NCBI RefSeq assembly: GCF_000308695.1
Contig: NZ_BAGG01000009.1
Span: forward strand, 89,822-153,821
DNA: 64,000 nt
Source: Nocardia takedensis NBRC 100417
Lineage (GTDB): Bacteria; Actinomycetota; Actinomycetes; Mycobacteriales; Mycobacteriaceae
Reading direction: 5' to 3'
Shown here: positions 27,429 to 37,742 of the stretch, one piece after another
Numbering within the stretch: the first letter of the stretch is position 1
Layout: every line of letters starts with the position of its first letter
Made by a program: the position numbers and the translations under genes
Notes under the pieces: model-generated
The model's input: the letters and a program-made list of their open reading frames with translations, nothing else
Databases searched by the model: none
What the model was told of the DNA's origin: nothing

Positions 27429-27452
27429 AAGGGCCGCGCTCGCGCGGCCCTT
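27429..27452 (+). terminator. Terminator after hsaF
   Basis: AAGGGCCGCG (27429-27438) and CGCGGCCCTT (27443-27452) form a perfect 10-bp stem with a CTCG loop four nt after the hsaF stop. Confidence 0.85.
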
Positions 27453-27645
27453 CCCCGTCCCGGCTCAGTCGGCCGTCGGCTTGTCGGCGTGCCCGACCAA
27501 GCGGTCCCGCCCCATCTCGACCACCGCACAGGTCTCGAGCAGCATCTTCCTGGCCGTCATCAGGAATTGTCCTGGTATCGGTCGCGGTGGGGCGGGGGAT
27601 GCGGTATTCCGTAGCTGTGAGGACGAACTGTGGGGGTGGTGAGGG

Positions 27646-28659
27646 GTGATCTGCCCGCACTGTGCGCAGAATGTGCTGCGCAGGGAGCGCACCGGGAGGC
27701 GGTGCGGGAAATGTCGTCAGGCGTTCGCGTTGGAGCCGAAGGAGACGGTGCTCGGGCTGCACGACATGCGGGTGCGCAGGTTGGCGGACAAGCTCGGGGG
27801 CGGTCGGGGGCTGCGGTACACGCTGCCGCAGTTGTATTACGCGGCGGCGCGGCGCAAGGTGCCGGATCTGCGGGTCCGGTTCCTGGGGCGACGGTTCCTG
27901 GTGTCGGTGCCGATCGCGGTGGTGACGTTCTTCACGGCGATCAGCGGTGTCATCCCGCCGGCGATCACGCTGGTGGTGGGCGCGGGCGCGTTGATCCTGG
28001 TGAATCTGGGGATGACGGCGATCAAGCCGTGGTTCCTGCGCACGTCGCCGGTCCGGTTGCCGGTGACCTACGACCGGTTCGTCCAGGACACGTTCAACCG
28101 TTGGATCTCGGTGTACGGCGCGCCGCCGCACGGGTCGGTGGCCGATTTCGTCACCCCGCCGCCGGTTCCGGAGTTCCCTCGGGTGGCGTTGCTGTGCGAG
28201 GACCGTTCGGTGTGGGCCTGTCTGGCGGCCAACGGCGCGGTGGAGAACTGGCAGATGGTGTTCGCGAATCGGGTGGATCGGTTGCCGCCCCGGGTTCCGG
28301 TGCTGATCCTGCACGACGCGAGTGTGGCGGGTCTGCTGTTCGCGGGTGCGGCGCTGGCCGCGTTGGGGCCGCGCGGGGTGCCGGTCGGTATCGCGCCGCG
28401 GTCGCTGCTGGGGAAGCCGAAAGCGTTGCGTTTGCGCGATGCTCAGCCGTCGAAGGCGGATCTGGACCGGGTGCGTCCGCTGGTGTCGCCGCAGGAGTTC
28501 GAGTGGCTGGCGCAGGGCTGGTTCTCGCCGGTTTCGGCGGTGCCGCCCGCGAAGTTGATCGCGGCGGTGGACGGTGCGCTGAACCGGGCGGAGGACGCCA
28601 CCGATCCGGATCGGCGTGCCGCCCGGGCGATCGGCTTCCTGACCTGGCCGGCCGCGTGA
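27646..28659 (+). CDS. Zinc-ribbon membrane protein with TOPRIM-like C-terminal domain
   Basis: The 337-residue protein starts at GTG 27646. Residues 1-25 form a zinc ribbon (C3, C6, C20, C23). A short helical unit with TLPQLYYAAAR (Y64, Y65) follows, then two transmembrane helices (about 84-101 and 105-123). The C-terminal part has strands ending in LLCEDRSV (E185) and LILHDASVAGL (D224), resembling the first and second acidic motifs of TOPRIM domains, though the second Asp of DxD is missing. It ends in GFLTWPAA. The next gene is a shorter paralogue ending GFLTWPSA. No function is known to me; a degenerate Spo11/topoisomerase VI-A-like fold is an inference. Confidence 0.65.
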   Translation: MICPHCAQNVLRRERTGRRCGKCRQAFALEPKETVLGLHDMRVRRLADKLGGGRGLRYTLPQLYYAAARRKVPDLRVRFLGRRFLVSVPIAVVTFFTAISGVIPPAITLVVGAGALILVNLGMTAIKPWFLRTSPVRLPVTYDRFVQDTFNRWISVYGAPPHGSVADFVTPPPVPEFPRVALLCEDRSVWACLAANGAVENWQMVFANRVDRLPPRVPVLILHDASVAGLLFAGAALAALGPRGVPVGIAPRSLLGKPKALRLRDAQPSKADLDRVRPLVSPQEFEWLAQGWFSPVSAVPPAKLIAAVDGALNRAEDATDPDRRAARAIGFLTWPAA

Positions 28660-28741
28660 GCGCGGGCGGGGGTGTTCGTGCGGCGGCCCGTGGGCGGTTC
28701 TCGGCTCGCCGGTCGGCGCGCCTTGGCGATAGGTTTGCCCG

Positions 28742-29551
28742 GTGGTCTCCAGGGTGAAGGCGCGGTTACTGGGCCGTGCGTTGCGCGTGGCGGCGGGGCG
28801 AGCGGCCGCGCCGGGCGATCTGCGTTTCACCGAGGGCCAGCTCTACTACGAACTGTGCCGCACGCTGACGCCGCTGCCGCGCGGTCTGCGGCCGGGGTTC
28901 ACGGTGGCCGCGCCGGTGTCGTTCGCGGAGTTCCGTGCCGCGTTGGACGAGCACGGTCCGGTGCCGGGCCTGCTGCTCCCCGAACCCGCACGACCTCGGC
29001 CGGCGGGCGCGCACACGTCCGAACCGGACCTGTTCGACTACGGCCTGCCGCGTCTGCTGGTGTGCGAATCCGACGCGGTCGCGCAGATGTTGCGCGCCAA
29101 CGGCATTCCGATGGAGTCGGCGTGTCCGGTGTTCGGCGCGGGTGAGCTCCCGCTGGACCCGCGCGTGGCGCGCATGCTCACACTGACCGAACGCCCGACG
29201 GTGTTCGTCCTGCACGACGCGACCCCGGCCGGGCTGGAGTTCCCGATGGCGCTGCCGGATCTGGCCGGCCTGCCCGACGGTGTGCGCGTCGCTCCGCTGG
29301 GGTTGCGGCCTCGGCAAGCGTTCGCGCTGCACCTGACCCATCGCGGCGGGCCGGGGTCGGAGCCGAGCGCGGACCTGGACCCCGCCGAGCGGGCGTGGTT
29401 GCGGCGCGGCCGGTTCGCCGAGGTCGAGGCGGTGCGTCCGGCGTCGCTGCTGCGCACCGTGCATCGACTCGTGCGCGAGGTCCGTCCGCGCGTCACCGTC
29501 CCGTTGCGCCACCTGCGCGCCGCGGGTTTCCTCACTTGGCCCAGCGCATGA
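28742..29551 (+). CDS. TOPRIM-like protein, paralogue of preceding gene without zinc ribbon or membrane helices
   Basis: The 269-residue protein starts at GTG 28742. It repeats the pattern of the preceding protein: FTEGQLYYELCRTL (Y35, Y36), RLLVCESDAVAQMLRANG (E109), VFVLHDATPAGLEFP (D159), and the terminal AGFLTWPSA. The spacing of Tyr pair, Glu and Asp resembles the winged-helix plus TOPRIM arrangement of topoisomerase VI-A/Spo11, but key acidic positions look incomplete, so catalysis is doubtful. It is soluble. It lies 82 bp after its paralogue and 12 bp before the next gene, in one transcription unit. Confidence 0.65.
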   Translation: MVSRVKARLLGRALRVAAGRAAAPGDLRFTEGQLYYELCRTLTPLPRGLRPGFTVAAPVSFAEFRAALDEHGPVPGLLLPEPARPRPAGAHTSEPDLFDYGLPRLLVCESDAVAQMLRANGIPMESACPVFGAGELPLDPRVARMLTLTERPTVFVLHDATPAGLEFPMALPDLAGLPDGVRVAPLGLRPRQAFALHLTHRGGPGSEPSADLDPAERAWLRRGRFAEVEAVRPASLLRTVHRLVREVRPRVTVPLRHLRAAGFLTWPSA

Positions 29552-29563
29552 AAGGGACCGACC

Positions 29564-30037
29564 ATGTCGGTGCGACGGCAGATCACCTACACCGATGAGT
29601 TGCTCGCCGACGGCACGGTGCACCGCCGGTATTCCGACGGCCGCCAGGAGTGGCGCACCCGCGGCCCGAACGCGGTGTATTGGCGTGACAATCACGGAGA
29701 CACGGGCACCGACGAACCGCTGGGCCGCAAACTCGTCAAGCGCACCTACGCCAACGGCGCGGTCCGTTACGCGCGGGAGTCCGGTTACGGCCGCACCCTG
29801 TGGGGCGACGGCACCCTCACCGTGAACCGTTCTTCCTTCGGCGGCCGGTTGGGCCTGTTGCTCGGTTCGGTGGCGGTGGGCGCGCTGGCGTGGAATCTGG
29901 TGATGCCGCCGGAGTCGTTGACCCCGCTGGAGGAGGAGGAACTGCGCAGGCAGGCGGAGGCCGCCGCGCAGTCGAGCGGTTCCTCCGACTACGGCTCGTG
30001 GGACGACTATTCCGACGACGACGGCGATTTCGGATAG
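29564..30037 (+). CDS. Single-pass membrane protein with DGT/YADG-type repeats and acidic tail
   Basis: The 157-residue protein starts at ATG 29564. Residues 1-90 are beta-rich and contain MORN-like units (LADGTVHRRYSDGRQEW, KRTYANGAVRYARE, LWGDGTLTV). One transmembrane helix (about 95-113) follows, then a helical EEEELRRQAEAAAQ segment and a Ser/Asp/Tyr-rich acidic C-terminus. No family was named with confidence. It is separated from its neighbours by only 12 and 8 bp, so it belongs to the same operon as the TOPRIM-like and asparagine-synthetase-like proteins. Confidence 0.7.
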   Translation: MSVRRQITYTDELLADGTVHRRYSDGRQEWRTRGPNAVYWRDNHGDTGTDEPLGRKLVKRTYANGAVRYARESGYGRTLWGDGTLTVNRSSFGGRLGLLLGSVAVGALAWNLVMPPESLTPLEEEELRRQAEAAAQSSGSSDYGSWDDYSDDDGDFG

Positions 30038-30045
30038 GAGCGACG

Positions 30046-31731
30046 GTGGGGCGATGGTGCGCGGCGCTGACCGCCGACCCGGCCGCGACGGTCCGCGCGG
30101 TCGGGTTCGAGCCCGCGGCGGGGGCGCGCGGATTCGGCGCGGACGAGGTGTTCACCGCGGGGGAGTTGCGCGCGGTCGGGACGGTCACCCTGTTCGACGC
30201 CGACCGTCTGCGCGCGAGTCTCGGCGCGGATCTGCCGCCCGACTGTCGTGACGGCGACCTGCTCCTGCACGCCTACGCCCGGTTCGGCCTGGACGGAATC
30301 GCCAGGGCCGAAGGGATGTTCGCGTTGGCGATCGCCGAAGGGCCGGATCTGCTGCTGATCCGCGACCACGTCGGCGCCCGCACCTTGTTCTACGCGAAGT
30401 CGAGAAGCGAATGGCTGGTGTCGGATTCGCTGCGCCCGTTGACGCGCTGGCCCGCACTGCGGACCGGCCTGCACCTGCCCGCGGTGCGCGCGTTCCTCAC
30501 CTTCGCCTACCTCCCGGGTCGGGAGACGCTGCTGCGCGGCGTCTTCGAAGCCCTGCCCGGCCGCTGCCTGCGCCTGCGTCCCGACGGCACCAGCGACGAG
30601 CGGGTGTTCTGGGAGCCGACCGAGATCGAGGACGACCGACCCGCCGCCGAACACGCCCTGGCCCTGCGCGCCCTGCTCGAGGAGGCGACGCGCAGGCGAC
30701 TGCCCACGGGCGAACCGGTGGGGGTGCTGTTGTCCGGGGGGATCGATTCCAGCCTGGTCACCGCGCTGGCGGCGAAGAACCACGACCAGACGGTTTGCTC
30801 GTATTCGATCGCCTTCACCGGGACCACCCCGAACGAACTGGCCTACTCCGGTCTGGTCGCCGCGCACTGCCACACCGCGCACCGCGTGCTGACCGTGCCG
30901 GGGGAGACGGTGGCCGCCCGCCTCGCCGACACCGTCGCCCTGCTGGACTGTCCGGTCGGCGACCCGCTGACCGTGCCGAACCTGATGCTCGCCGAAGCCG
31001 CCGCCGCCGACGGGGTGCGCGCGGTGCTCAACGGCGAGGGCGGCGACCCGGTGTTCGGCGGCCCGAAGAACCTGCCGATGCTGATCTTCGAGTTGACCCG
31101 CACCGATCCGAGCCCCGCGGCCCGCGCCATGGCCTACCTGGACAGTTACCGCAAGTGCTATTCGGACCTTCCGGTCCTGCTGAGTCCCGACGTCCTCGCG
31201 GAACTGATCGATGCCCCGCCGCTCACCGACCAGGTCGCGCCCTACCTGGGCCCCGGTCACATGACGAGCCTGCTGAACCGTCTCCTGCACACCAACCTGC
31301 GCACCAAAGGCGCGCACCACATCCTCACCAAGGTCGAACGGTTGACCGCCGCCGCGGGCGTGCAGGGCCGGTCGCCGCTGTTCGACCGGGCGGTCATCGA
31401 CCACGCCTTCCGTGTTCCGCCCCGGCAGAAACTCGCGGGCGCCACCGAGAAATGGATCCTCAAGGAGGCCGTGCGCGATCTGCTGCCCGCCACCATCGTC
31501 GACCGCCCCAAGAGCGGGATGCGGGTGCCGGTGCAGCAATGGCTGTCCGGTCCGCTGCGCGAACTCGGCCACGACCTGCTGCTCGGACGCTCCGCGCGGG
31601 CCCGCGGCCTGTTCCGCGAGGACACCCTGCGCGCGTGGATGCGCGGGGAGGGCGCGCTGCTGCCGCGGCAGGGCGGCAAGCTGTGGTTGGTGCTGTCGCT
31701 GGAGTTGTGGTTGCGCGCGTTCGAGGTGTGA
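30046..31731 (+). CDS. Asparagine-synthetase-like amidotransferase lacking N-terminal catalytic Cys
   Basis: The 561-residue protein starts at GTG 30046 with GGAG upstream. The N-terminal half resembles a class II glutaminase domain (FALAIAEGPDLLLIRDHVGARTLFY) but does not start with Met-Cys-Gly, so glutamine hydrolysis is probably lost. The C-terminal half is an ATP-pyrophosphatase domain with LSGGIDSSLV (229-238), LNGEGGDPVFGG and DRPKSGMRVPVQQW. This state recalls beta-lactam synthetase and other AsnB relatives that activate a carboxylate as adenylate and form an amide with a non-ammonia nucleophile. Substrate unknown. The cupin-like gene follows after 34 bp. Confidence 0.8.
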   Translation: MGRWCAALTADPAATVRAVGFEPAAGARGFGADEVFTAGELRAVGTVTLFDADRLRASLGADLPPDCRDGDLLLHAYARFGLDGIARAEGMFALAIAEGPDLLLIRDHVGARTLFYAKSRSEWLVSDSLRPLTRWPALRTGLHLPAVRAFLTFAYLPGRETLLRGVFEALPGRCLRLRPDGTSDERVFWEPTEIEDDRPAAEHALALRALLEEATRRRLPTGEPVGVLLSGGIDSSLVTALAAKNHDQTVCSYSIAFTGTTPNELAYSGLVAAHCHTAHRVLTVPGETVAARLADTVALLDCPVGDPLTVPNLMLAEAAAADGVRAVLNGEGGDPVFGGPKNLPMLIFELTRTDPSPAARAMAYLDSYRKCYSDLPVLLSPDVLAELIDAPPLTDQVAPYLGPGHMTSLLNRLLHTNLRTKGAHHILTKVERLTAAAGVQGRSPLFDRAVIDHAFRVPPRQKLAGATEKWILKEAVRDLLPATIVDRPKSGMRVPVQQWLSGPLRELGHDLLLGRSARARGLFREDTLRAWMRGEGALLPRQGGKLWLVLSLELWLRAFEV

Positions 31732-31765
31732 CCGCGGTGACGGCACGGAGAGGAGTCACCGCCGG

Positions 31766-32503
31766 ATGAGCCGGATCAAACAGGTCGCCGACGACGAGAA
31801 CGAGGTCCACCGGGTGGCCGACTTCGTCGACGCGGGCAGCAACGCCGTCACCCCGGTGGCCACCTTCCCTCCCGAGGTGGCGCTCGCGGTCGTGCAGGCG
31901 TTCGCGGGCATCGTGCGGACGGCGAAGTCCGCGCCCGCCGCCACCACACCCGACGCCGACGGGGTCGTGCGTTCGCAGACCTTCGAGGAAGGCGACGTCT
32001 ACCTGATCGAGAAACCGTTCGACGGATTCTTCGCCGACCGCTACCTGATGGACTTCTACGACGTGACCGAACGCGGCATCTGCTCGCGCATGCACCTGCA
32101 CACCGGACTGCGGTTCGTGCGGATGATGACCGGGCCCGACACCCGCATCCGCGTCGGGTCGCTGTCCCCGTTCGAGGTCACCCACGTCGCGGGCGTCACC
32201 CCGTTCACGCCCGAACAGTTCGTCGACGACCTGCCCGACACCCCGCCGGGCGTGCACCGCGTCCGGCACAACCTGATCGTGCCGCCGTGTTCGTTCGTGG
32301 ACATGCAGATCCCGCGCGGGGTCAGTCACCAGTTCAACGCGATCGGGCCGCACGCGGTGATCGATTCGGTGCACCCGGAGGAATCCATCGAGGTGTTCCG
32401 CGAGCGTATGTCCGGGTTGCGGATGATGGCGCAGACGGTGTTCCTCGCCGACGAACTCGCGGACGCGTCGACCTGTGCGGAGTCGGTCGGCGAGGTGCGC
32501 TGA
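31766..32503 (+). CDS. Cupin-like protein downstream of asparagine-synthetase-like gene
   Basis: The 245-residue protein starts at ATG 31766 (GAGAGGAG upstream). The middle and C-terminal parts look like a cupin barrel: RMHLHTGLRFVRM with H110 and H112, QIPRGVSHQFNA and VIDSVHPEES as candidate metal or substrate positions. The N-terminal 70 residues are helical. No specific family was recognised. Tight coupling to the preceding ATP-dependent ligase-like gene suggests a joint small-molecule pathway, or modification of an amide product; this is inference. Confidence 0.65.
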   Translation: MSRIKQVADDENEVHRVADFVDAGSNAVTPVATFPPEVALAVVQAFAGIVRTAKSAPAATTPDADGVVRSQTFEEGDVYLIEKPFDGFFADRYLMDFYDVTERGICSRMHLHTGLRFVRMMTGPDTRIRVGSLSPFEVTHVAGVTPFTPEQFVDDLPDTPPGVHRVRHNLIVPPCSFVDMQIPRGVSHQFNAIGPHAVIDSVHPEESIEVFRERMSGLRMMAQTVFLADELADASTCAESVGEVR

Positions 32504-32652
32504 GGCGGATACGCCGCGGCGAGGGGGCTGGGGACGGTTGTGGACGAATCCGCACGTCAGCCCTCGGGGCGCGGCCTCAGGTGACTTGCGGCCGAACGGT
32601 GTTCGGGTAACAGGTCGTGGTTCAGGGGCAGACCGGGCGGTGTCCAGCCTCC

Positions 32653-32658
32653 TATACT
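32653..32658 (+). promoter_or_regulatory. Possible -10 element (TATACT) before the 172-residue hypothetical gene
   Basis: TATACT stands out in GC-rich DNA about 105 bp before the gene starting at 32763. No convincing -35 lies at standard distance. The rest of the 259-bp interval (32504-32762) shows nothing recognisable. Confidence 0.25.
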
Positions 32659-32762
32659 CGAGATGCGCCCGGTCGGGCGAGACGAGCTCGCTCGGCGTTC
32701 CACGGACCACCCATCCGCGGTCGCCCACCCGCGCGGCGGCCCCCTCCCGGAGGGAGCGCAGC

Positions 32763-33281
32763 ATGACCGATCCCGCGTCCGTCAAAGCCTGCCTGACCTG
32801 CCGTGACTATCCCCATCCCGTGCTGGCCGCCTTCCTGGCGCCCGAACCCCTGATCCGCGGCCACTGCATCCTGCACCTGCTCGAGCAGACCCCGTTGCGC
32901 GCCGGGCTCACCGTGCCGCGCCCCGACCTGATCACGCTGATCCAGGCGCACGCCGATCCCTCCGCGATCCACGTCGACTTCCACGCCCTGACCGCCCCCG
33001 CGCCCGACCCGGACCCCGCCCGCGAGATCCTGCACGATCACGCCATCACCAGCCCCGCGGGCCTCGACCTCGCCGACCCCGACGACATGGCCCGCCTGTC
33101 CCTGCTCCCCGAGCACCCCATCGGCCCCCGCCGCGTCGACGATTTCCAGGACGACGCCGTCCGCGAAGCCATGCTCGCCGTCTACACCCACTTCTCCATA
33201 GACAGCCGCATCCCCCTGCTCTACCACGGCTACGCCGACCCCACCACCGGCTGGTTCGCCCTCCCCACCGCCCCCGCCTAA
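32763..33281 (+). CDS. Hypothetical protein, 172 residues
   Basis: The protein starts at ATG 32763 behind GGAGGGAG. It is cytosolic, rich in Pro, Asp and His, with a CLTCRDYPHP segment near the N-terminus (Cys pair spaced by two residues) and a DDFQDDAVREAMLAVYTHF helix near the C-terminus. No domain was recognised. It stands between the asparagine-synthetase-like cluster (259 bp gap) and a toxin-antitoxin pair (67 bp gap); whether it belongs to either is unclear. Confidence 0.7.
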   Translation: MTDPASVKACLTCRDYPHPVLAAFLAPEPLIRGHCILHLLEQTPLRAGLTVPRPDLITLIQAHADPSAIHVDFHALTAPAPDPDPAREILHDHAITSPAGLDLADPDDMARLSLLPEHPIGPRRVDDFQDDAVREAMLAVYTHFSIDSRIPLLYHGYADPTTGWFALPTAPA

Positions 33282-33334
33282 TCGCCTCTGGCCTGGTGCG
33301 ATTGCCATCGACGATGAGAGTTGCCGTCAGAAAT

Positions 33335-33350
33335 ATAGCATCAACGCTAT
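33335..33350. promoter_or_regulatory. Inverted repeat overlapping the toxin start codon
   Basis: ATAGC-ATCAAC-GCTAT has 5-bp arms; its right arm contains the first two bases of the toxin ATG (33349). TATAGC (33334-33339) could itself be a -10 for a leaderless mRNA. A plausible autoregulatory site for the HigA-type antitoxin. Confidence 0.4.
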
Positions 33351-33702
33351 GGGATGGGGTATCGTCGAGCTCGAGCCAGAGGTGCGTGCATGGTTGGAAG
33401 AACTCGACACGGATGATTTCGCGAGGGCGGCGTTCTACATCGATCTGTTGGCGGCCGAAGGTCCGCTGCTGAGCGAGCCCTACACGCGTCAACTCGATGG
33501 CAAACTACGCGAACTGCGATTCCACCTCGACGGTCGATCGGTGCGGATCACGTACTGGATCGCGCCAGGTAGGCGGATCATCCTCATGACGGTATTCGTG
33601 AAGGCGCGGATGCGGGAGCGCGGCGAGATCGAGCGGGCGCGTGAGGCTATGCGGCGTTGCTTGCGGGAGCGGCACTCTGTGGAGGAGGACGGCGATGGGT
33701 GA
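33349..33702 (+). CDS. RelE/HigB-type toxin of type II toxin-antitoxin system
   Basis: This 117-residue protein resembles phage-derived Gp49-like/HigB toxins: LEELDTDDFARAAFYIDLLAAEG, then SEPYTRQLDGKLRELRFHLDGRSVRITYWI and RRIILMTVFVKA. Members are ribosome-dependent mRNA endonucleases. Toxin gene first, antitoxin second, with an 8-nt overlap, is the typical HigBA order. Start ATG 33349 gives MGWGIVELEPEV. Base composition is less GC-rich than the neighbours, compatible with acquisition. Confidence 0.88.
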   Translation: MGWGIVELEPEVRAWLEELDTDDFARAAFYIDLLAAEGPLLSEPYTRQLDGKLRELRFHLDGRSVRITYWIAPGRRIILMTVFVKARMRERGEIERAREAMRRCLRERHSVEEDGDG

Positions 33703-33988
33703 ACGGGACGAGTGGGCGGCGCTGCGGGAGCGGCGGTTGCGGGAGCCCGGAGCGCGGGAAGCCTATGACGCGGCGCGGCTGGCTTATGAGCTCGGGCGCA
33801 CGATTCGCGCGATGCGCGAGGATCGCGGGTGGAGTCAGAGCACGCTGGCCGACGCGGCGGCAATGACCCAATCCGCGGTGGCGCGGTTCGAGGCGGGCGG
33901 CACGGTGCCGAGTCTCCCGGTCTTGGAAAGGCTGGCGGCCGCACTCGACGCCGAATTGGTGGTCGAGGTGCGGCCGCGCGTGGCGTGA
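33695..33988 (+). CDS. HigA-type XRE-family antitoxin
   Basis: The 97-residue protein starts at ATG 33695 behind GGAGGAGG, overlapping the toxin by 8 nt. The XRE helix-turn-helix is clear: LGRTIRAMREDRGWSQSTLADAAAMTQSAVARFEAGG at about residues 33-69, followed by VPSLPVLERLAAALDAEL. It should neutralise the toxin and repress the pair. It ends 7 bp from the convergent hsaB end. Confidence 0.88.
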   Translation: MGERDEWAALRERRLREPGAREAYDAARLAYELGRTIRAMREDRGWSQSTLADAAAMTQSAVARFEAGGTVPSLPVLERLAAALDAELVVEVRPRVA

Positions 33989-33995
33989 ACGGGGT

Positions 33996-37589
<3,594 letters not shown>

Positions 37590-37602
37590 TTGCCTCTGAG
37601 AC

Positions 37603-37616
37603 TAGAACAGGTTCTT
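37603..37616. promoter_or_regulatory. KstR-like box upstream of hsaA
   Basis: TAGAACAGGTTCTT matches TnnAACnnGTTnnA except for the last base. It is 14 bp upstream of the hsaA start. A weaker similar sequence (AGAACAGGTGCC) follows at about 37627-37638. Confidence 0.8.
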
Positions 37617-37705
37617 ATCTGTGTCGAGAACAGGTGCCTATTGGGGGCGAAAGTCATGCTTTCGCTGGAAGTAGCCGGAATCGCTGGCGTCGAACGGGAC
37701 ATTTT

Positions 37706-37719
37706 TGTAACGTGTTCTA
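37706..37719. promoter_or_regulatory. KstR box upstream of kshA
   Basis: TGTAACGTGTTCTA matches TnnAACnnGTTnnA exactly and lies 24 bp before the kshA start, just upstream of the GAAGGAGGAGG ribosome site. Confidence 0.88.
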
Positions 37720-37742
37720 GTACAGAAGGAGGAGGATTCGCG

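Noticed and set aside
27465..27560. 31-codon leftward ORF (MTARKMLLETCAVVEMGRD...) after hsaF
   Set aside because: A start with an AGGA-like sequence exists and it could be a small protein, but there is no family match or conservation evidence in a single sequence.
27382..28830. 482-codon leftward frame opposite the zinc-ribbon/TOPRIM-like gene
   Set aside because: Composition is that of a GC shadow (Arg/Pro/Gln-rich), while the rightward frame has a zinc ribbon, helices and a paralogue.
30046..32503. Lasso-peptide biosynthesis locus
   Set aside because: The asparagine-synthetase-like gene fits, but no transglutaminase-like leader peptidase, RRE protein or precursor peptide was found.
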